From an uncultured Oscillospiraceae bacterium (GTDB taxonomy: Bacteria; Bacillota; Clostridia; Oscillospirales; Ruminococcaceae): 12,563 nucleotides of DNA. Of the stretch, positions 1 through 6,596 are shown piece after piece. Each line of letters starts with the position of its first letter. Position 1 is the first letter of the stretch. The notes under the pieces were generated by a model. That model was not told the DNA's origin and did no database searches. It saw only the letters and a list, made by a program, of their open reading frames with translations. A program made the position numbers and the translations under genes. Where the stretch lies: positions 1-12,563 of the forward strand of contig CAJUMG010000005.1 of NCBI GenBank assembly GCA_910587335.1, in the 5' to 3' direction.

Positions 1-662
1 ATCCACTGCATCTCTTCCATAATGCACATAGCGTAGGAGTAGGTGGGACCCCACATGTTACCAGAACCGATCAGGTACTGAATCGCGTCGTCACGGTGGA
101 TTCTAGCGAATTCTTCCGCGTCTTTCTCCGCGCCTTCTGCAACGGTAGGCATCAGCTCAGGCAGTTTTTCCAGGTTTGCGTACATCTCGTCGAATTCAGG
201 ATATTCGCCGTTGTTATGTACCAAACGCAGGAAGAAGGTGTAGTAGCGATAGTAGCTGCCGCCGGGGATATAGAAATCCGCTTTCTCAGCAAGAGGGGTT
301 CCGGGGGTATCTACAAAACCAACAACGCGGGCGCCAACAGCTTTCGCTTTGTCAACAGCCTCTACAACCTCTTTGGTATCGCCAGTAGAAGAGCTGACAA
401 CAACCAGAGAATCTTTGGTGAATTTCTTATTGCCCAGCGTATTGAAGTCAGCGGCATGCTCCGCATGGTACTCCAGAGTGGTCATAGGTTTCAGGGTTTC
501 GCCGATAGACCAAGCATAGGTGATGGTACCGCCAACGCCGATGAAGAAGATATTGGAAAAACCTTCCTGACTCAGTTTGTCAGCAATCTCGATGATTTCT
601 TTTTTGTTGGCGAGGCAGGATTTGGCGCGCTCTACCATTTTCGCAGGATCGTACTTCAGCAT
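1..662 (-). CDS. SIS-domain sugar-phosphate deglycase/isomerase, FrlB-like (partial)
   Basis: The 5' 220 codons are present; the 3' end lies beyond the window. The start at 662 is fixed by an AGGAGG ribosome site at 669-674. Residues 1-150 form a first SIS (sugar isomerase) domain. The phosphosugar-loop region IGVGGTITYAW is at about 41-51, and the serine-rich VVVSSSTGDTKEVVEA is at 87-102. After a helical linker with KLPELMP (about 166-172), a second SIS domain begins near residue 193. This order, and the matching strand/loop spacing, resembles E. coli FrlB, the fructoselysine-6-phosphate deglycase, more than GlmS. The catalytic Glu/His region of FrlB would lie beyond the edge, so substrate and exact reaction cannot be read here. 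A cytoplasmic enzyme acting on a phosphorylated Amadori product or amino sugar is the best inference. It stands downstream of mutY but has its own strong promoter. Confidence 0.85.
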   Translation of the reverse strand, partial: MLKYDPAKMVERAKSCLANKKEIIEIADKLSQEGFSNIFFIGVGGTITYAWSIGETLKPMTTLEYHAEHAADFNTLGNKKFTKDSLVVVSSSTGDTKEVVEAVDKAKAVGARVVGFVDTPGTPLAEKADFYIPGGSYYRYYTFFLRLVHNNGEYPEFDEMYANLEKLPELMPTVAEGAEKDAEEFARIHRDDAIQYLIGSGNMWGPTYSYAMCIMEEMQW

Positions 663-698
663 GATAATCCTCCTATAAATTAAATGAAATAGTGGGTG

Positions 699-716
699 GC
701 TGGAGATCAATCCAGC
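699..716. promoter_or_regulatory. Palindrome in the 5' UTR of the SIS gene, possible operator
   Basis: GCTGGA and TCCAGC form a perfect 6-bp inverted repeat around a 6-base centre. It sits between the promoter's -10 box and the ribosome site, roughly +20 to +35. That is a fitting place for a repressor such as a GntR-type sugar regulator, or for a small 5' UTR hairpin. No regulator gene is visible nearby. Confidence 0.4.
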
Positions 717-740
717 GTCTTTTCACCCTCGAACAATTTC

Positions 741-769
741 ATTTTAACGGATGAAACGAAGGTTGTCAA
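741..769 (-). promoter_or_regulatory. Sigma-A promoter of the SIS-domain gene
   Basis: On the minus strand a perfect TTGACA (764-769) is followed after exactly 17 bases by TAAAAT (741-746). It lies about 80 bp before the start codon. This is the best vegetative-type promoter on the left side and indicates transcription independent of mutY. Confidence 0.85.
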
Positions 770-857
770 CAATAAGTTGTATTATAACGTGTTAATAGAT
801 GATGTTTGGATGAATGCACAAAATATTATAATTATAAATAGGGTTTATATATGATTT

Positions 858-1922
858 TTACAGTAAAAACGGGAAGAAGGGAGAAAATGCGGATGGAATA
901 GGGTAGCTTTGCTGTATCTGCTCCGGCTCCCCCCATGTAAAAGGACATGGGGGAAGGACTTTTTCTACCTCCCATTCCCAGCCGGTCATGTGCCACTCCA
1001 GGTGGGTAAAAATGTGGACAGCGGGATCCAGCGGTTTTGGCTGCCCGGCGAGCCGGACCCAGTCGGCCAAATAGGCGGCAGACTGAATAGGGTCCAGCGT
1101 TCCGTCAGCGTGTGGAAATTCCCAAAGTCCAGCGAGCAACCCAGAAAAAGGCCGCTGCACCAGCGCCCATCTGCCCTGATTATGCAATAAAAAGATGGTA
1201 ATTGGTTGGATTTTTCGCGGCTTTTTGGGGCTTTTTAACGGGAAAAAAGCCTGATTTCCCTCGGAAAATGCGCGGCAGTGACCTGAAAGGGGACAGGAAT
1301 CACACAGGGGAGATTTTAAAGGCAGACAGACGGTGGCGCCCAGTTCCATCAGCGCTTGGTTAAATTCTCCGGGAAATTGGCCGGGAAGGATAGAGGCGGC
1401 CAAGCGGGTCATCTCCCGCTTGACAGGTGGCGCTCCCATATCTGCGTCTAACGCTAGTAACCGGGAAAAAACCCGCAGTACGTTGCCGTCCACCGCCGGA
1501 ACTGGCTGGCCCAGTGCGATAGAGCAGACCGCGCCCGCCGTATAGGGGCCTACGCCGGGCAAAGAAAGCCATCCGTCATAGGTTTGTGGAAAACGTCCGC
1601 CAAAGCGCTCGCAGATGATTTGGGCGGCTTTTTGCAGGTTGCGGGCGCGGGAATAGTAGCCCAGGCCCTCCCAAGCCTTGAGCAGCTGTTCCTGAGGTGC
1701 TGCCGCAAGCGCCTGCACATCCGGAAACAAAGACAAAAAGCGCTCGTAGTATGGAATAACTGCCTGCACCCGGGTTTGCTGGAGCATAATTTCCGACACC
1801 CAGACCCGATAGGGAGTAGGGGCTTCCCGCCAAGGCAGGCACCGATGAGAGGAAAAATACCAGTCCAGCAATGGCTGGGAGATGGGGGAGAGAGCGGAGA
1901 TATAAGATTCCACTGGGTCCAT
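858..1922 (-). CDS. mutY: A/G-specific adenine DNA glycosylase MutY
   Basis: Base-excision repair enzyme that removes adenine mispaired with 8-oxoguanine, preventing G:C to T:A changes. The 354-aa reading begins at 1922, preceded by AAAGGGA; the frame is open for 22 more codons upstream but the family N-terminus fits this start. Seen in order: the six-helix region with SEIMLQQT and catalytic Glu44; helix-hairpin-helix LPGVGPYTAG (121-130); VDGNV with catalytic Asp145; a [4Fe-4S] loop with Cys199, 207, 210 and 216 (C-X7-C-X2-C-X5-C, one residue longer in the first gap than in E. coli); and a NUDIX-like C-terminal domain that reads 8-oxoG, with GLLAGLWEFP (261-270) and FTHLEWHM (305-312). All key residues are present and the length is normal. 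No convincing promoter was found; it is probably expressed constitutively. Confidence 0.97.
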   Translation of the reverse strand: MDPVESYISALSPISQPLLDWYFSSHRCLPWREAPTPYRVWVSEIMLQQTRVQAVIPYYERFLSLFPDVQALAAAPQEQLLKAWEGLGYYSRARNLQKAAQIICERFGGRFPQTYDGWLSLPGVGPYTAGAVCSIALGQPVPAVDGNVLRVFSRLLALDADMGAPPVKREMTRLAASILPGQFPGEFNQALMELGATVCLPLKSPLCDSCPLSGHCRAFSEGNQAFFPLKSPKKPRKIQPITIFLLHNQGRWALVQRPFSGLLAGLWEFPHADGTLDPIQSAAYLADWVRLAGQPKPLDPAVHIFTHLEWHMTGWEWEVEKVLPPCPFTWGEPEQIQQSYPIPSAFSPFFPFLL

Positions 1923-2020
1923 AAAAATCCCTTTCTTTGTTATTTTATAAAGCACTATCAGTGTAGCTGAAAAGGCGGAGAAAGACAAGAAGAATCCAGG
2001 ATATCAATTGATCAAAATGC

Positions 2021-2057
2021 AAATCGGGCAGATGTCTTTCTAACAGCTGCCCGATTT
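2021..2057 (-). terminator. Intrinsic terminator downstream of the M42 peptidase gene
   Basis: Arms 2021-2031 and 2047-2057 form a perfect 11-bp GC-rich stem (CTGCCCG core) around a 15-base loop. The stem has A-rich and T-rich flanks on both sides. The cleaner U-run reads on the plus strand, but only minus-strand genes flank it, so it most likely ends the peptidase transcript 50 bp past its stop codon and insulates mutY. Confidence 0.75.
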
Positions 2058-2107
2058 TTCTGCTTTAGGTTGTTTTTTGCCATTGCAAAAGAGGGGGGAA
2101 TCGCCGG

Positions 2108-3184
2108 TTAAAAGCCTTTGATGATGTCAGCATTCAGGCGTTTGATGATCTCCACCGCCAGCTTGACGCTATTTTCAAAGTCACAGAAGGAAGCGTAACA
2201 ATGGTGGGTATGGATATATCGAACGGGAAGGCCGATGACAATAACGGGGACTCCCATGTTGGCCAGATGAATGGGTGCGCCGTTGGTGGAACCGCCGGTA
2301 CGGACCGCCTCCTGCACCGGAATGCCCAGCTGTGCGCCCAGGTCGATCGCATAGCGAATAAACCGGGGATTGGTAATCATCCGCGCATCGATATGCCGAA
2401 GCATGGGGCCGCGGCCCAAAGCGGTCTGAATTAGGTAATCAGGGGTAAAGGTATCGTCGGCAGGGGAGCCTTCGAACACGATGGCGATATCCGGTTTCAC
2501 CGTTTGGGCGCCGACCTGTGCGCCGCGGGTACCCACCTCTTCTTGGGTGCTGAACTCGCCGACCACATCCACAGCCAAAGATTCTCCTTTTAGCTGCTTT
2601 AAGGTTTCCAGAACACAGGCGCAGCCCAGCCGGCAGTCAAAGGCTTTGCCCAACATGACGCCGTTTTGCTCGTTATACTCCATTGTCACATCCGGCACCA
2701 CCGGCGCGCCAACCCGGATCTCGAATTCTTCGACCACCTGCTTAGCGCTGGTGGCGCCCACGTCGATGACCATGGCGGATATGGGCAGATTTTTTCCTTT
2801 TTCCTCTGCGGTCATAAAATGGGGCGGTTTGCTGGCGACCACGCCGGAAATATACGCCCCTTTGGCATTGCGGACCTTGACCTTATGTGCGGGAATATTG
2901 TTTTCCACCCAGCCGCCCAGAGGGATAAATTGCAGCGTGCCGTTGGGCTTGATGGCCTGGACCATGAAGCCAACCTCATCGCTGTGTCCGTCCAGCAGGA
3001 TGACCGGCTTATCCCCGGTATTTTCGTTCCGGTAAAAAAACAGGTCCCGGATACAGTTTTCCTCGATCCGGGCAAGCTCTTTGCCATATTTACGGCCAAC
3101 CAGCAGCACGTCGTCCTCAAATCCAGAAACGCCGTATGCGTTGGAAAGCTCTTCAATCATTTTAAGCGCTGTTTGTTTTTCCAT
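2108..3184 (-). CDS. M42-family metallo-aminopeptidase
   Basis: A 358-aa protein of the M42 family (FrvX/YsdC/glutamyl-aminopeptidase/TET-type). These are di-metal cytoplasmic aminopeptidases that usually assemble into dodecamers and trim peptides. The start at 3184 has a purine-rich AGGGCAGGG upstream; the open frame runs 32 codons further back without family similarity. Visible motifs: LLDGHSDEVGF (63-73) with metal ligands His67 and Asp69; AFDCRLGC (181-188) with bridging Asp183; FSTQEEVGTRGA (211-222) with catalytic Glu215 and ligand Glu216; FEGSPADD (237-244), where Glu238 fills the usual acidic ligand position; and RYIHTHH (322-328) with the last His ligand, His325. The PDZ-like insert lies at about 75-165. 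Substrate preference cannot be told from sequence. It has its own promoter and terminator, so it appears monocistronic. Confidence 0.95.
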   Translation of the reverse strand: MEKQTALKMIEELSNAYGVSGFEDDVLLVGRKYGKELARIEENCIRDLFFYRNENTGDKPVILLDGHSDEVGFMVQAIKPNGTLQFIPLGGWVENNIPAHKVKVRNAKGAYISGVVASKPPHFMTAEEKGKNLPISAMVIDVGATSAKQVVEEFEIRVGAPVVPDVTMEYNEQNGVMLGKAFDCRLGCACVLETLKQLKGESLAVDVVGEFSTQEEVGTRGAQVGAQTVKPDIAIVFEGSPADDTFTPDYLIQTALGRGPMLRHIDARMITNPRFIRYAIDLGAQLGIPVQEAVRTGGSTNGAPIHLANMGVPVIVIGLPVRYIHTHHCYASFCDFENSVKLAVEIIKRLNADIIKGF

Positions 3185-3218
3185 AGGATATCCCTGCCCT
3201 TTTAGAAATTGTATTTCT

Positions 3219-3246
3219 ATTTTAGCATATTCTGTCAAAAACACAA
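3219..3246 (-). promoter_or_regulatory. Probable promoter of the M42 peptidase gene
   Basis: The minus strand carries TGCTAAAAT, an extended -10 (TAAAAT at 3219-3224), with TTGTGT (3241-3246) 16 bases upstream. A TTGACA at 3233-3238 is also present but would need a spacer that does not give a good -10. The 36-base leader then contains the ribosome site. Confidence 0.5.
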
Positions 3247-3270
3247 GAGGAAGGGCCTTGAGGGGAAAGT

Positions 3271-3298
3271 GACCGTTCAAGGGGATTTGGCATAGAAT
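3271..3298 (+). promoter_or_regulatory. Candidate sigma-E-type promoter of the cotJ operon
   Basis: CATAGAAT at 3291-3298 matches the mother-cell sigma-E -10 consensus (CATACAHT) at 7 of 8 positions. GACCGTT (3271-3277) is a poor -35 match 13 bases upstream. The B. subtilis cotJ operon is known to be sigma-E dependent, which supports the reading, but the -35 is weak. The 3185-3349 region otherwise holds only the divergent M42 promoter. Confidence 0.4.
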
Positions 3299-3349
3299 GA
3301 ATTAGACTTAAAAAGTCGCAATTTCGAAGAAGAAAGGAGAAAAACAATT

Positions 3350-3724
3350 TTGGAAAGATGCACAATGACATGTACTGCCGGCAATTATGCACAGAGATGC
3401 GCCGGGTTTATGCCAGGCGGCTGCTGCGAAGAGCCGTCTTATACCGTTCAAAATGCCTATACCGATTCTTACGGCGAAATTTCCCGAGAAAATGTCCGGG
3501 AGAATGTCCGGGAGAATGTCCGGGAAACTGCGGGAAATAGATGTTGCCCGCACAGAGAATGTGATTTGTCCCATGCACAGCAGCTGCCCCTGACTATGGC
3601 GTATGTGCCGTTTCAGGAATGGTGCAACACCTACGACACCCAGACCGCCCTGCGCTGCGGGTCGCTGTTCCCAGAGCTAAACAAACCCTTTATGGGAAGC
3701 CGAGGTGAGCGCTATGTCCGGTAG
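3350..3724 (+). CDS. cotJA: Spore coat-associated protein CotJA
   Basis: The C-terminal part, from MAYVPFQEW (about 83-91) through GSLFPELNKPF (103-113), is the CotJA signature, placed directly ahead of cotJB and cotJC. A TTG start at 3350 is chosen because AAAGGAG lies 10 bases ahead; the in-frame ATG at 3365 is 25 bases from that site. The resulting 124 aa is longer than the roughly 80 aa usual for CotJA. The extra N-terminal part is cysteine-rich (C4, C8, C17, C25, C26) and includes a short tandem repeat, R-E-N-V three times. CotJA works with CotJC in the inner spore coat of the forespore. Its stop overlaps the cotJB start, implying translational coupling. Confidence 0.87.
   Translation: MERCTMTCTAGNYAQRCAGFMPGGCCEEPSYTVQNAYTDSYGEISRENVRENVRENVRETAGNRCCPHRECDLSHAQQLPLTMAYVPFQEWCNTYDTQTALRCGSLFPELNKPFMGSRGERYVR
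3488..3523 (+). repeat. Three-copy 12-bp tandem repeat inside cotJA
   Basis: The unit GAGAATGTCCGG occurs three times head to tail (first copy has one A for G), encoding Arg-Glu-Asn-Val repeats. A fourth, decayed unit (GGGAAACTGCGG) follows. Because the unit is a multiple of three, copy-number change would alter protein length without a frameshift. Confidence 0.9.
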
Positions 3725-3977
3725 TGAGAGAAGAGAGGTTCTAAATCGGGTACAGCAGGCGGGATTTGCCATGGATGAAGCAATTTTGTATCTGGACACC
3801 CATCCATGCGATGGAACCGCTCTGGCATTTTACCAAAAAGCGCGGGATGAACAAAGACGGGCAGCATGTGAATACAACGCAAAGGTCGGTCCGCTGACCA
3901 ACGATCAGGTAGATCCGGCAAACCGCTGGTCTTGGACGGACTGCCCGTGGCCATGGGAAAAGGAGGCGAACTATTAA
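3714..3977 (+). CDS. cotJB: Spore coat protein CotJB
   Basis: An 87-aa protein typical of CotJB: an N-terminal helix (residues 1-20), the AILYLDTHPCDGTALAFY block (about 22-39) matching the family LDTHP..D..AL pattern, then YNAKVGPLT and a Trp/Pro-rich end, WSWTDCPWPWE. ATG at 3714 is preferred over the GTG at 3705 because GAGGTGA sits at the right spacing. It overlaps the end of cotJA by 11 bp and ends immediately before the cotJC ATG. CotJB is a coat protein with no known enzymatic role, required with CotJA and CotJC for coat composition in Bacillus. Confidence 0.92.
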   Translation: MSGSERREVLNRVQQAGFAMDEAILYLDTHPCDGTALAFYQKARDEQRRAACEYNAKVGPLTNDQVDPANRWSWTDCPWPWEKEANY

Positions 3978-4604
3978 ATGTGGAACTATGAAAAAAGATT
4001 GCAGTTCCCGGTAAAGATCGACTGCACCAGTCCCGCGGCTGCCAAGGTGATTATCAGCCAATTGGGTGGACCAGATGGTGAGACCGCCGCTGCCATGCGG
4101 TATCTCAATCAGCGCTACGCAATGCCAAATCGGCATGTAGCCGGGCTGCTGACGGACATCGGCACAGAAGAATTAGGTCATATGGAGATGATCGCGGCGA
4201 TTATTCGTCAGTTGACCCGTGATATGTCGATTGACGATGTGAAAAGGGCGGGCTTTGATACCTACTTTGTGGATCACACTGGTGGAGTTTGGCCGCAGGC
4301 CGCATCTGGAACGCCTTTCTCGGCTACGGTATTTCAGTCCAAGGGCGATGCACTTACTGATCTGTTTGAAGATCTGGCAGCAGAGCAGAAAGCACGCACC
4401 ACCTATGACAATATTCTGCGGCTGGTCGATATCCCGGATGTAAGAGAACCGATTAAATTTTTGCGCCAGCGGGAGGTTACCCACTTTCAGCGCTTCGGCG
4501 AGGCAAACCTTGCTGATTTAAGTAAGTATTGCATCTTTATAGTAAAAAATCCACCAGCTAAGCTGGCGGATAAAAGGTTTACAGGTAAGGGATCCAAGGC
4601 ATAA
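3978..4604 (+). CDS. cotJC: Spore coat manganese-catalase-like protein CotJC, 3' end replaced
   Basis: Ferritin-fold di-manganese catalase subunit of the spore coat, thought to remove peroxide. The start follows the cotJB stop directly (TAAATG) with AGGAGG at 3961-3966. Expected metal ligands are all present: Glu35, Glu65, His68, Glu136 and His169, in YLNQRY, DIGTEELGHME, DLAAEQKA and REVTHFQRFGEA contexts. Up to Ala176 it follows the family. After that the family's usual tail is absent; the frame instead encodes an unrelated tail ending KRFTGKGSKA. That tail runs through a hairpin terminator belonging to the other strand. The 208-aa product as it stands is therefore probably the disrupted form. 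Joining codon 180 to a reading frame at 6584-6640 would give 198 aa. Confidence 0.92.
   Translation: MWNYEKRLQFPVKIDCTSPAAAKVIISQLGGPDGETAAAMRYLNQRYAMPNRHVAGLLTDIGTEELGHMEMIAAIIRQLTRDMSIDDVKRAGFDTYFVDHTGGVWPQAASGTPFSATVFQSKGDALTDLFEDLAAEQKARTTYDNILRLVDIPDVREPIKFLRQREVTHFQRFGEANLADLSKYCIFIVKNPPAKLADKRFTGKGSKA
4518..4531 (+). repeat. Candidate left attachment site
   Basis: TTAAGTAAGTATTG, copy one of the imperfect direct repeat flanking the recombinase element; it starts at cotJC codon 181, four codons after family similarity is lost. Confidence 0.4.
4544..4571 (-). terminator. Intrinsic terminator facing the recombinase transcript
   Basis: On the minus strand ATCCGCCAG pairs with CTGGTGGAT (one G-U pair) around CTTAG, followed directly by TTTTTT (complement of 4544-4549). 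It would stop transcripts from the recombinase before they run antisense into cotJABC. Its location inside the cotJC 3' coding frame is evidence that this part of the frame is element DNA, not original cotJC. Confidence 0.8.
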
Positions 4605-4609
4605 ATAAT

Positions 4610-4701
4610 ACCCCTTCAGGGGTTGCCTGAAAAAGCAATGCAGTTGGCAGACCTTTTCGGACCCCTTTAGGAGTATTGTCCGTATCATGCCCTTATAGGG
4701 C
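4610..4701. repeat. Three related palindromes between cotJC and the recombinase
   Basis: ACCCCTTCAGGGGT (4610-4623), ACCCCTTTAGGAGT (4661-4674; 12 of 14 identical to the first) and GCCCTTATAGGGC (4689-4701) share a CCCTT-n-AGG core. They may be stacked hairpins at the end of a transcript or protein-binding sites. No gene is seen in 4605-4780. Confidence 0.55.
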
Positions 4702-4706
4702 TTTTT
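4689..4706 (+). terminator. Short plus-strand hairpin terminator downstream of cotJC
   Basis: GCCCT and AGGGC pair around TAT and are followed by TTTTT (4702-4706). It would terminate the cotJ transcript in the unexcised state. The stem is only 5 bp with a tight loop, so efficiency is uncertain. Confidence 0.5.
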
Positions 4707-4780
4707 AAAGTCTTTGGCTTTGCTGGAGGTTTTTATTTGGTGCAGACGTTACTGGATGTTGATACCGTCCTGTGAAATTG

Positions 4781-6310
4781 TCATATCCTCCACACAATTT
4801 TAACACTGCCATCCTCGCAAATCATGATCCGATCAATCAGAATCAGAACCACCTGTTTCTTTTGGGTATAGTCGGCTTTTTTCCAGTAATGGGCCAGATT
4901 GACGGCCTCTCTGGTTTCCTCACATCGACTCTGCATTTCATCCAGCCTTTCATAGAGCGCCAGCCGATCCTGCTTGAGTTGTGACGCTTTTTGATTGGCC
5001 AAGATTAGCAGATCCTCATTAAAACCTCCGGCCAAGATGCTGTCTACCAGCTGTTGTTCGGATTTTTCTATGGACATGATTTTCAGCTTTAAGTCATTGA
5101 CCTCAATGGGATTTCCCTTGACGGTCGTTTGCGTTCCAACCGTCAGCTCGGACAATTTTTCAGAAATGCAATCGTAAACCATATGCTCCAAGTCTTCCGC
5201 ATAAATGGTAACTTTCGGTCCGGTGCAGGTCTTTTTATGAGACTTTCCAGTGCAGTTAAAATACCGGCGTATCTCACCGTTCTGGGTAGGCTTTCCCTTG
5301 AGGGTAGTCATGGTATACCCACACTTTTCGCAGATCAATTTGCCGGACAGCCAACTGGTGCGATTGCTCAGACTGTTGCCGATCTGCTTGTTCCGTTCCA
5401 GTTTCCGCTGGCATTTCAGCCAGGTAACCGAATCCACAAGTCCCTTATGGGACAATACCACCAGTTTCATATCTGACCAGTCGAGAGCATCAGATTTGTG
5501 CTTAGTGTGTCCATAGAGCTGCGCCCCATACTCTCCGGTAAACAGGGACAGGTCGCTGACCATTTTCACTCCATGACGGTCATAGTAATCATAGACATCC
5601 GAATCGGCCTTCACATAGATAGGATTTTTCAGTAGAGTGGATAGCTTGGAGGTAGTCCAGTCGCTCCCGCTGAGTGGTTTTTTATTTTCTGTAATCAAAA
5701 TTTTCAATAGTTGCCGTAACGAGACATTTTCCTGTGAATAGACCTTAAATATGTATTGTATCTGATCGGTTTCGGACGGAATTGGGCTGAACTTTTTTGT
5801 CTTGATATTGTGAATGACAGCAGGCACTAACTCAAATCCATATGGTCGTCTGCCTCCCATATAAAAACCCATATCGCTTCGGTGGCCGTAGGCTTGGGTG
5901 ACTCGGTTGATGATAGAAGTCCGCTCAAATTCCGCGAACACCATGAGGATTTTTACAATCATTTCGCCATAGGGGGAGGATGTATCAAAGGATTCCTGTG
6001 AGGAAACAAACTCGACTTTATGAGCCTTAAACTCGCCCAGAATATTTACAAAGTCGGAGAGAGAACGGCTGATTCGATCTAGCTTGTAGACAATCACCTT
6101 GCTGATTTCTCCCTGTCGAACCAGCCTCATCATCTTTTGAAATCCATCGCGGTTGACATTTCCGCCAGAGAATCCATTATCCACAAAGGTGAGGATTTTT
6201 TCCTCCCGTTCATTGGGCCGTAGCACTGAACGGCAGTATGCAAGCTGGGTTTCGCAGCTGATACTGTTTTCCCGCTCTACGGACTTTCTTGCATAAAGAA
6301 CAATTGCCAT
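4781..6310 (-). CDS. Large serine recombinase
   Basis: A 509-aa site-specific recombinase of the large serine family (SpoIVCA/phage integrase type), which cuts and rejoins DNA through a covalent serine link. Start at 6310 with AAGGTG upstream; the frame is open 33 codons further back over the preceding ORF in another frame. Catalytic domain 1-150: YARKS with nucleophile Ser10 and Arg8, NRDGF with Arg54, KLDRISRS with Asp78, Arg79 and Arg82, and AEFER ending at Arg130. Recombinase domain from about 155 (GGRRPYGFE) to about 300. Zinc-ribbon ligands Cys327, Cys330, Cys353 and Cys362. A coiled-coil stretch at about 403-475 is the part that controls integration versus excision in this family. All catalytic residues are intact, so it is likely active. 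It is convergent with cotJC and probably cotranscribed with the small ORF 26 bp upstream. Confidence 0.95.
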   Translation of the reverse strand: MAIVLYARKSVERENSISCETQLAYCRSVLRPNEREEKILTFVDNGFSGGNVNRDGFQKMMRLVRQGEISKVIVYKLDRISRSLSDFVNILGEFKAHKVEFVSSQESFDTSSPYGEMIVKILMVFAEFERTSIINRVTQAYGHRSDMGFYMGGRRPYGFELVPAVIHNIKTKKFSPIPSETDQIQYIFKVYSQENVSLRQLLKILITENKKPLSGSDWTTSKLSTLLKNPIYVKADSDVYDYYDRHGVKMVSDLSLFTGEYGAQLYGHTKHKSDALDWSDMKLVVLSHKGLVDSVTWLKCQRKLERNKQIGNSLSNRTSWLSGKLICEKCGYTMTTLKGKPTQNGEIRRYFNCTGKSHKKTCTGPKVTIYAEDLEHMVYDCISEKLSELTVGTQTTVKGNPIEVNDLKLKIMSIEKSEQQLVDSILAGGFNEDLLILANQKASQLKQDRLALYERLDEMQSRCEETREAVNLAHYWKKADYTQKKQVVLILIDRIMICEDGSVKIVWRI

Positions 6311-6336
6311 TTGACACACCTTCTTTTGGCCTTGCT

Positions 6337-6492
6337 TTAAGCCAAAATCTGCTTGCTCGGCTGTGTCAGAGCCTGCAAAACCTCCTCTGCAATCCGTTCT
6401 TTGTAGCAATCCTCTTCTACTGATAGAGTTAGATGCTCTACTCGGTGTGTGACATTTTTTGCGTCTATGTATTCCTGTTGCAGATTTGCCAT
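6337..6492 (-). CDS. Small 51-aa protein upstream of the recombinase, unknown function
   Basis: ATG at 6492 has an excellent ribosome site, AGGAGG with 6-base spacing, which supports translation. The product is acidic and helical-looking with no Cys cluster, no signal peptide and no membrane segment; it begins MANLQQEYIDAKN and ends QPSKQILA. It stops 26 bp before the recombinase start on the same strand, so the two are probably one transcript. I do not recognise the family. Small proteins encoded next to large serine recombinases can set the direction of recombination (SprB of SPbeta is 58 aa), so an excision-directionality role is a reasonable guess from size and position only. It could also be a spurious or regulatory ORF. 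Confidence 0.62.
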   Translation of the reverse strand: MANLQQEYIDAKNVTHRVEHLTLSVEEDCYKERIAEEVLQALTQPSKQILA

Positions 6493-6583
6493 AATAACCC
6501 TCCTACACGGCCCCGTAAAGAGGCGTAACATTGGCATCCGGATCAATACCATCTATATGTGTAAAATCACAACATATTTCGTA

Positions 6584-6596
6584 TTAAGCAAGTTTG
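6584..6596 (+). repeat. Candidate right attachment site
   Basis: TTAAGCAAGTTTG, copy two of the imperfect repeat, 92 bp upstream of the small-ORF start. TTA-AGC-AAG reads Leu-Ser-Lys, as in the left copy. Confidence 0.4.

Larger units (their letters stand above)
4518..6596. mobile_element. Candidate skin-like recombinase element interrupting cotJC
   Basis: About 2.07 kb between imperfect direct repeats, TTAAGTAAGTATTG (4518-4531) and TTAAGCAAGTTTG (6584-6596). It carries a large serine recombinase convergent with cotJC, a 51-aa ORF upstream of it, and a minus-strand terminator at the cotJC edge. In both repeats the bases code for Leu-Ser-Lys in the cotJC frame, so crossover on either side of the C/T mismatch gives the same protein. 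The layout (host sporulation gene, then a convergent recombinase) matches the skin element in sigK. The exact borders are inferred; a 10-base one-mismatch match can arise by chance in regions this long, so support comes from combined frame, position and gene content. Confidence 0.5.

Noticed and set aside
96..683. 195-codon plus-strand frame
   Set aside because: It is antisense to the SIS-domain gene, which has clear domain motifs, a ribosome site and a promoter.
1923..1988. 22-residue N-terminal extension of MutY
   Set aside because: The family begins at the internal ATG (1922) with AAAGGGA ahead of it; the extension is hydrophobic leader-like sequence without family support.
2481..3205. 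Plus-strand open frames of 184 and 179 codons
   Set aside because: Both are antisense to the M42 peptidase gene and encode low-complexity, unrecognisable peptides.
3488..3523. Short tandem repeat as a CRISPR or integration signal
   Set aside because: The units are 12 bp, contiguous, without spacers, and in frame within cotJA.
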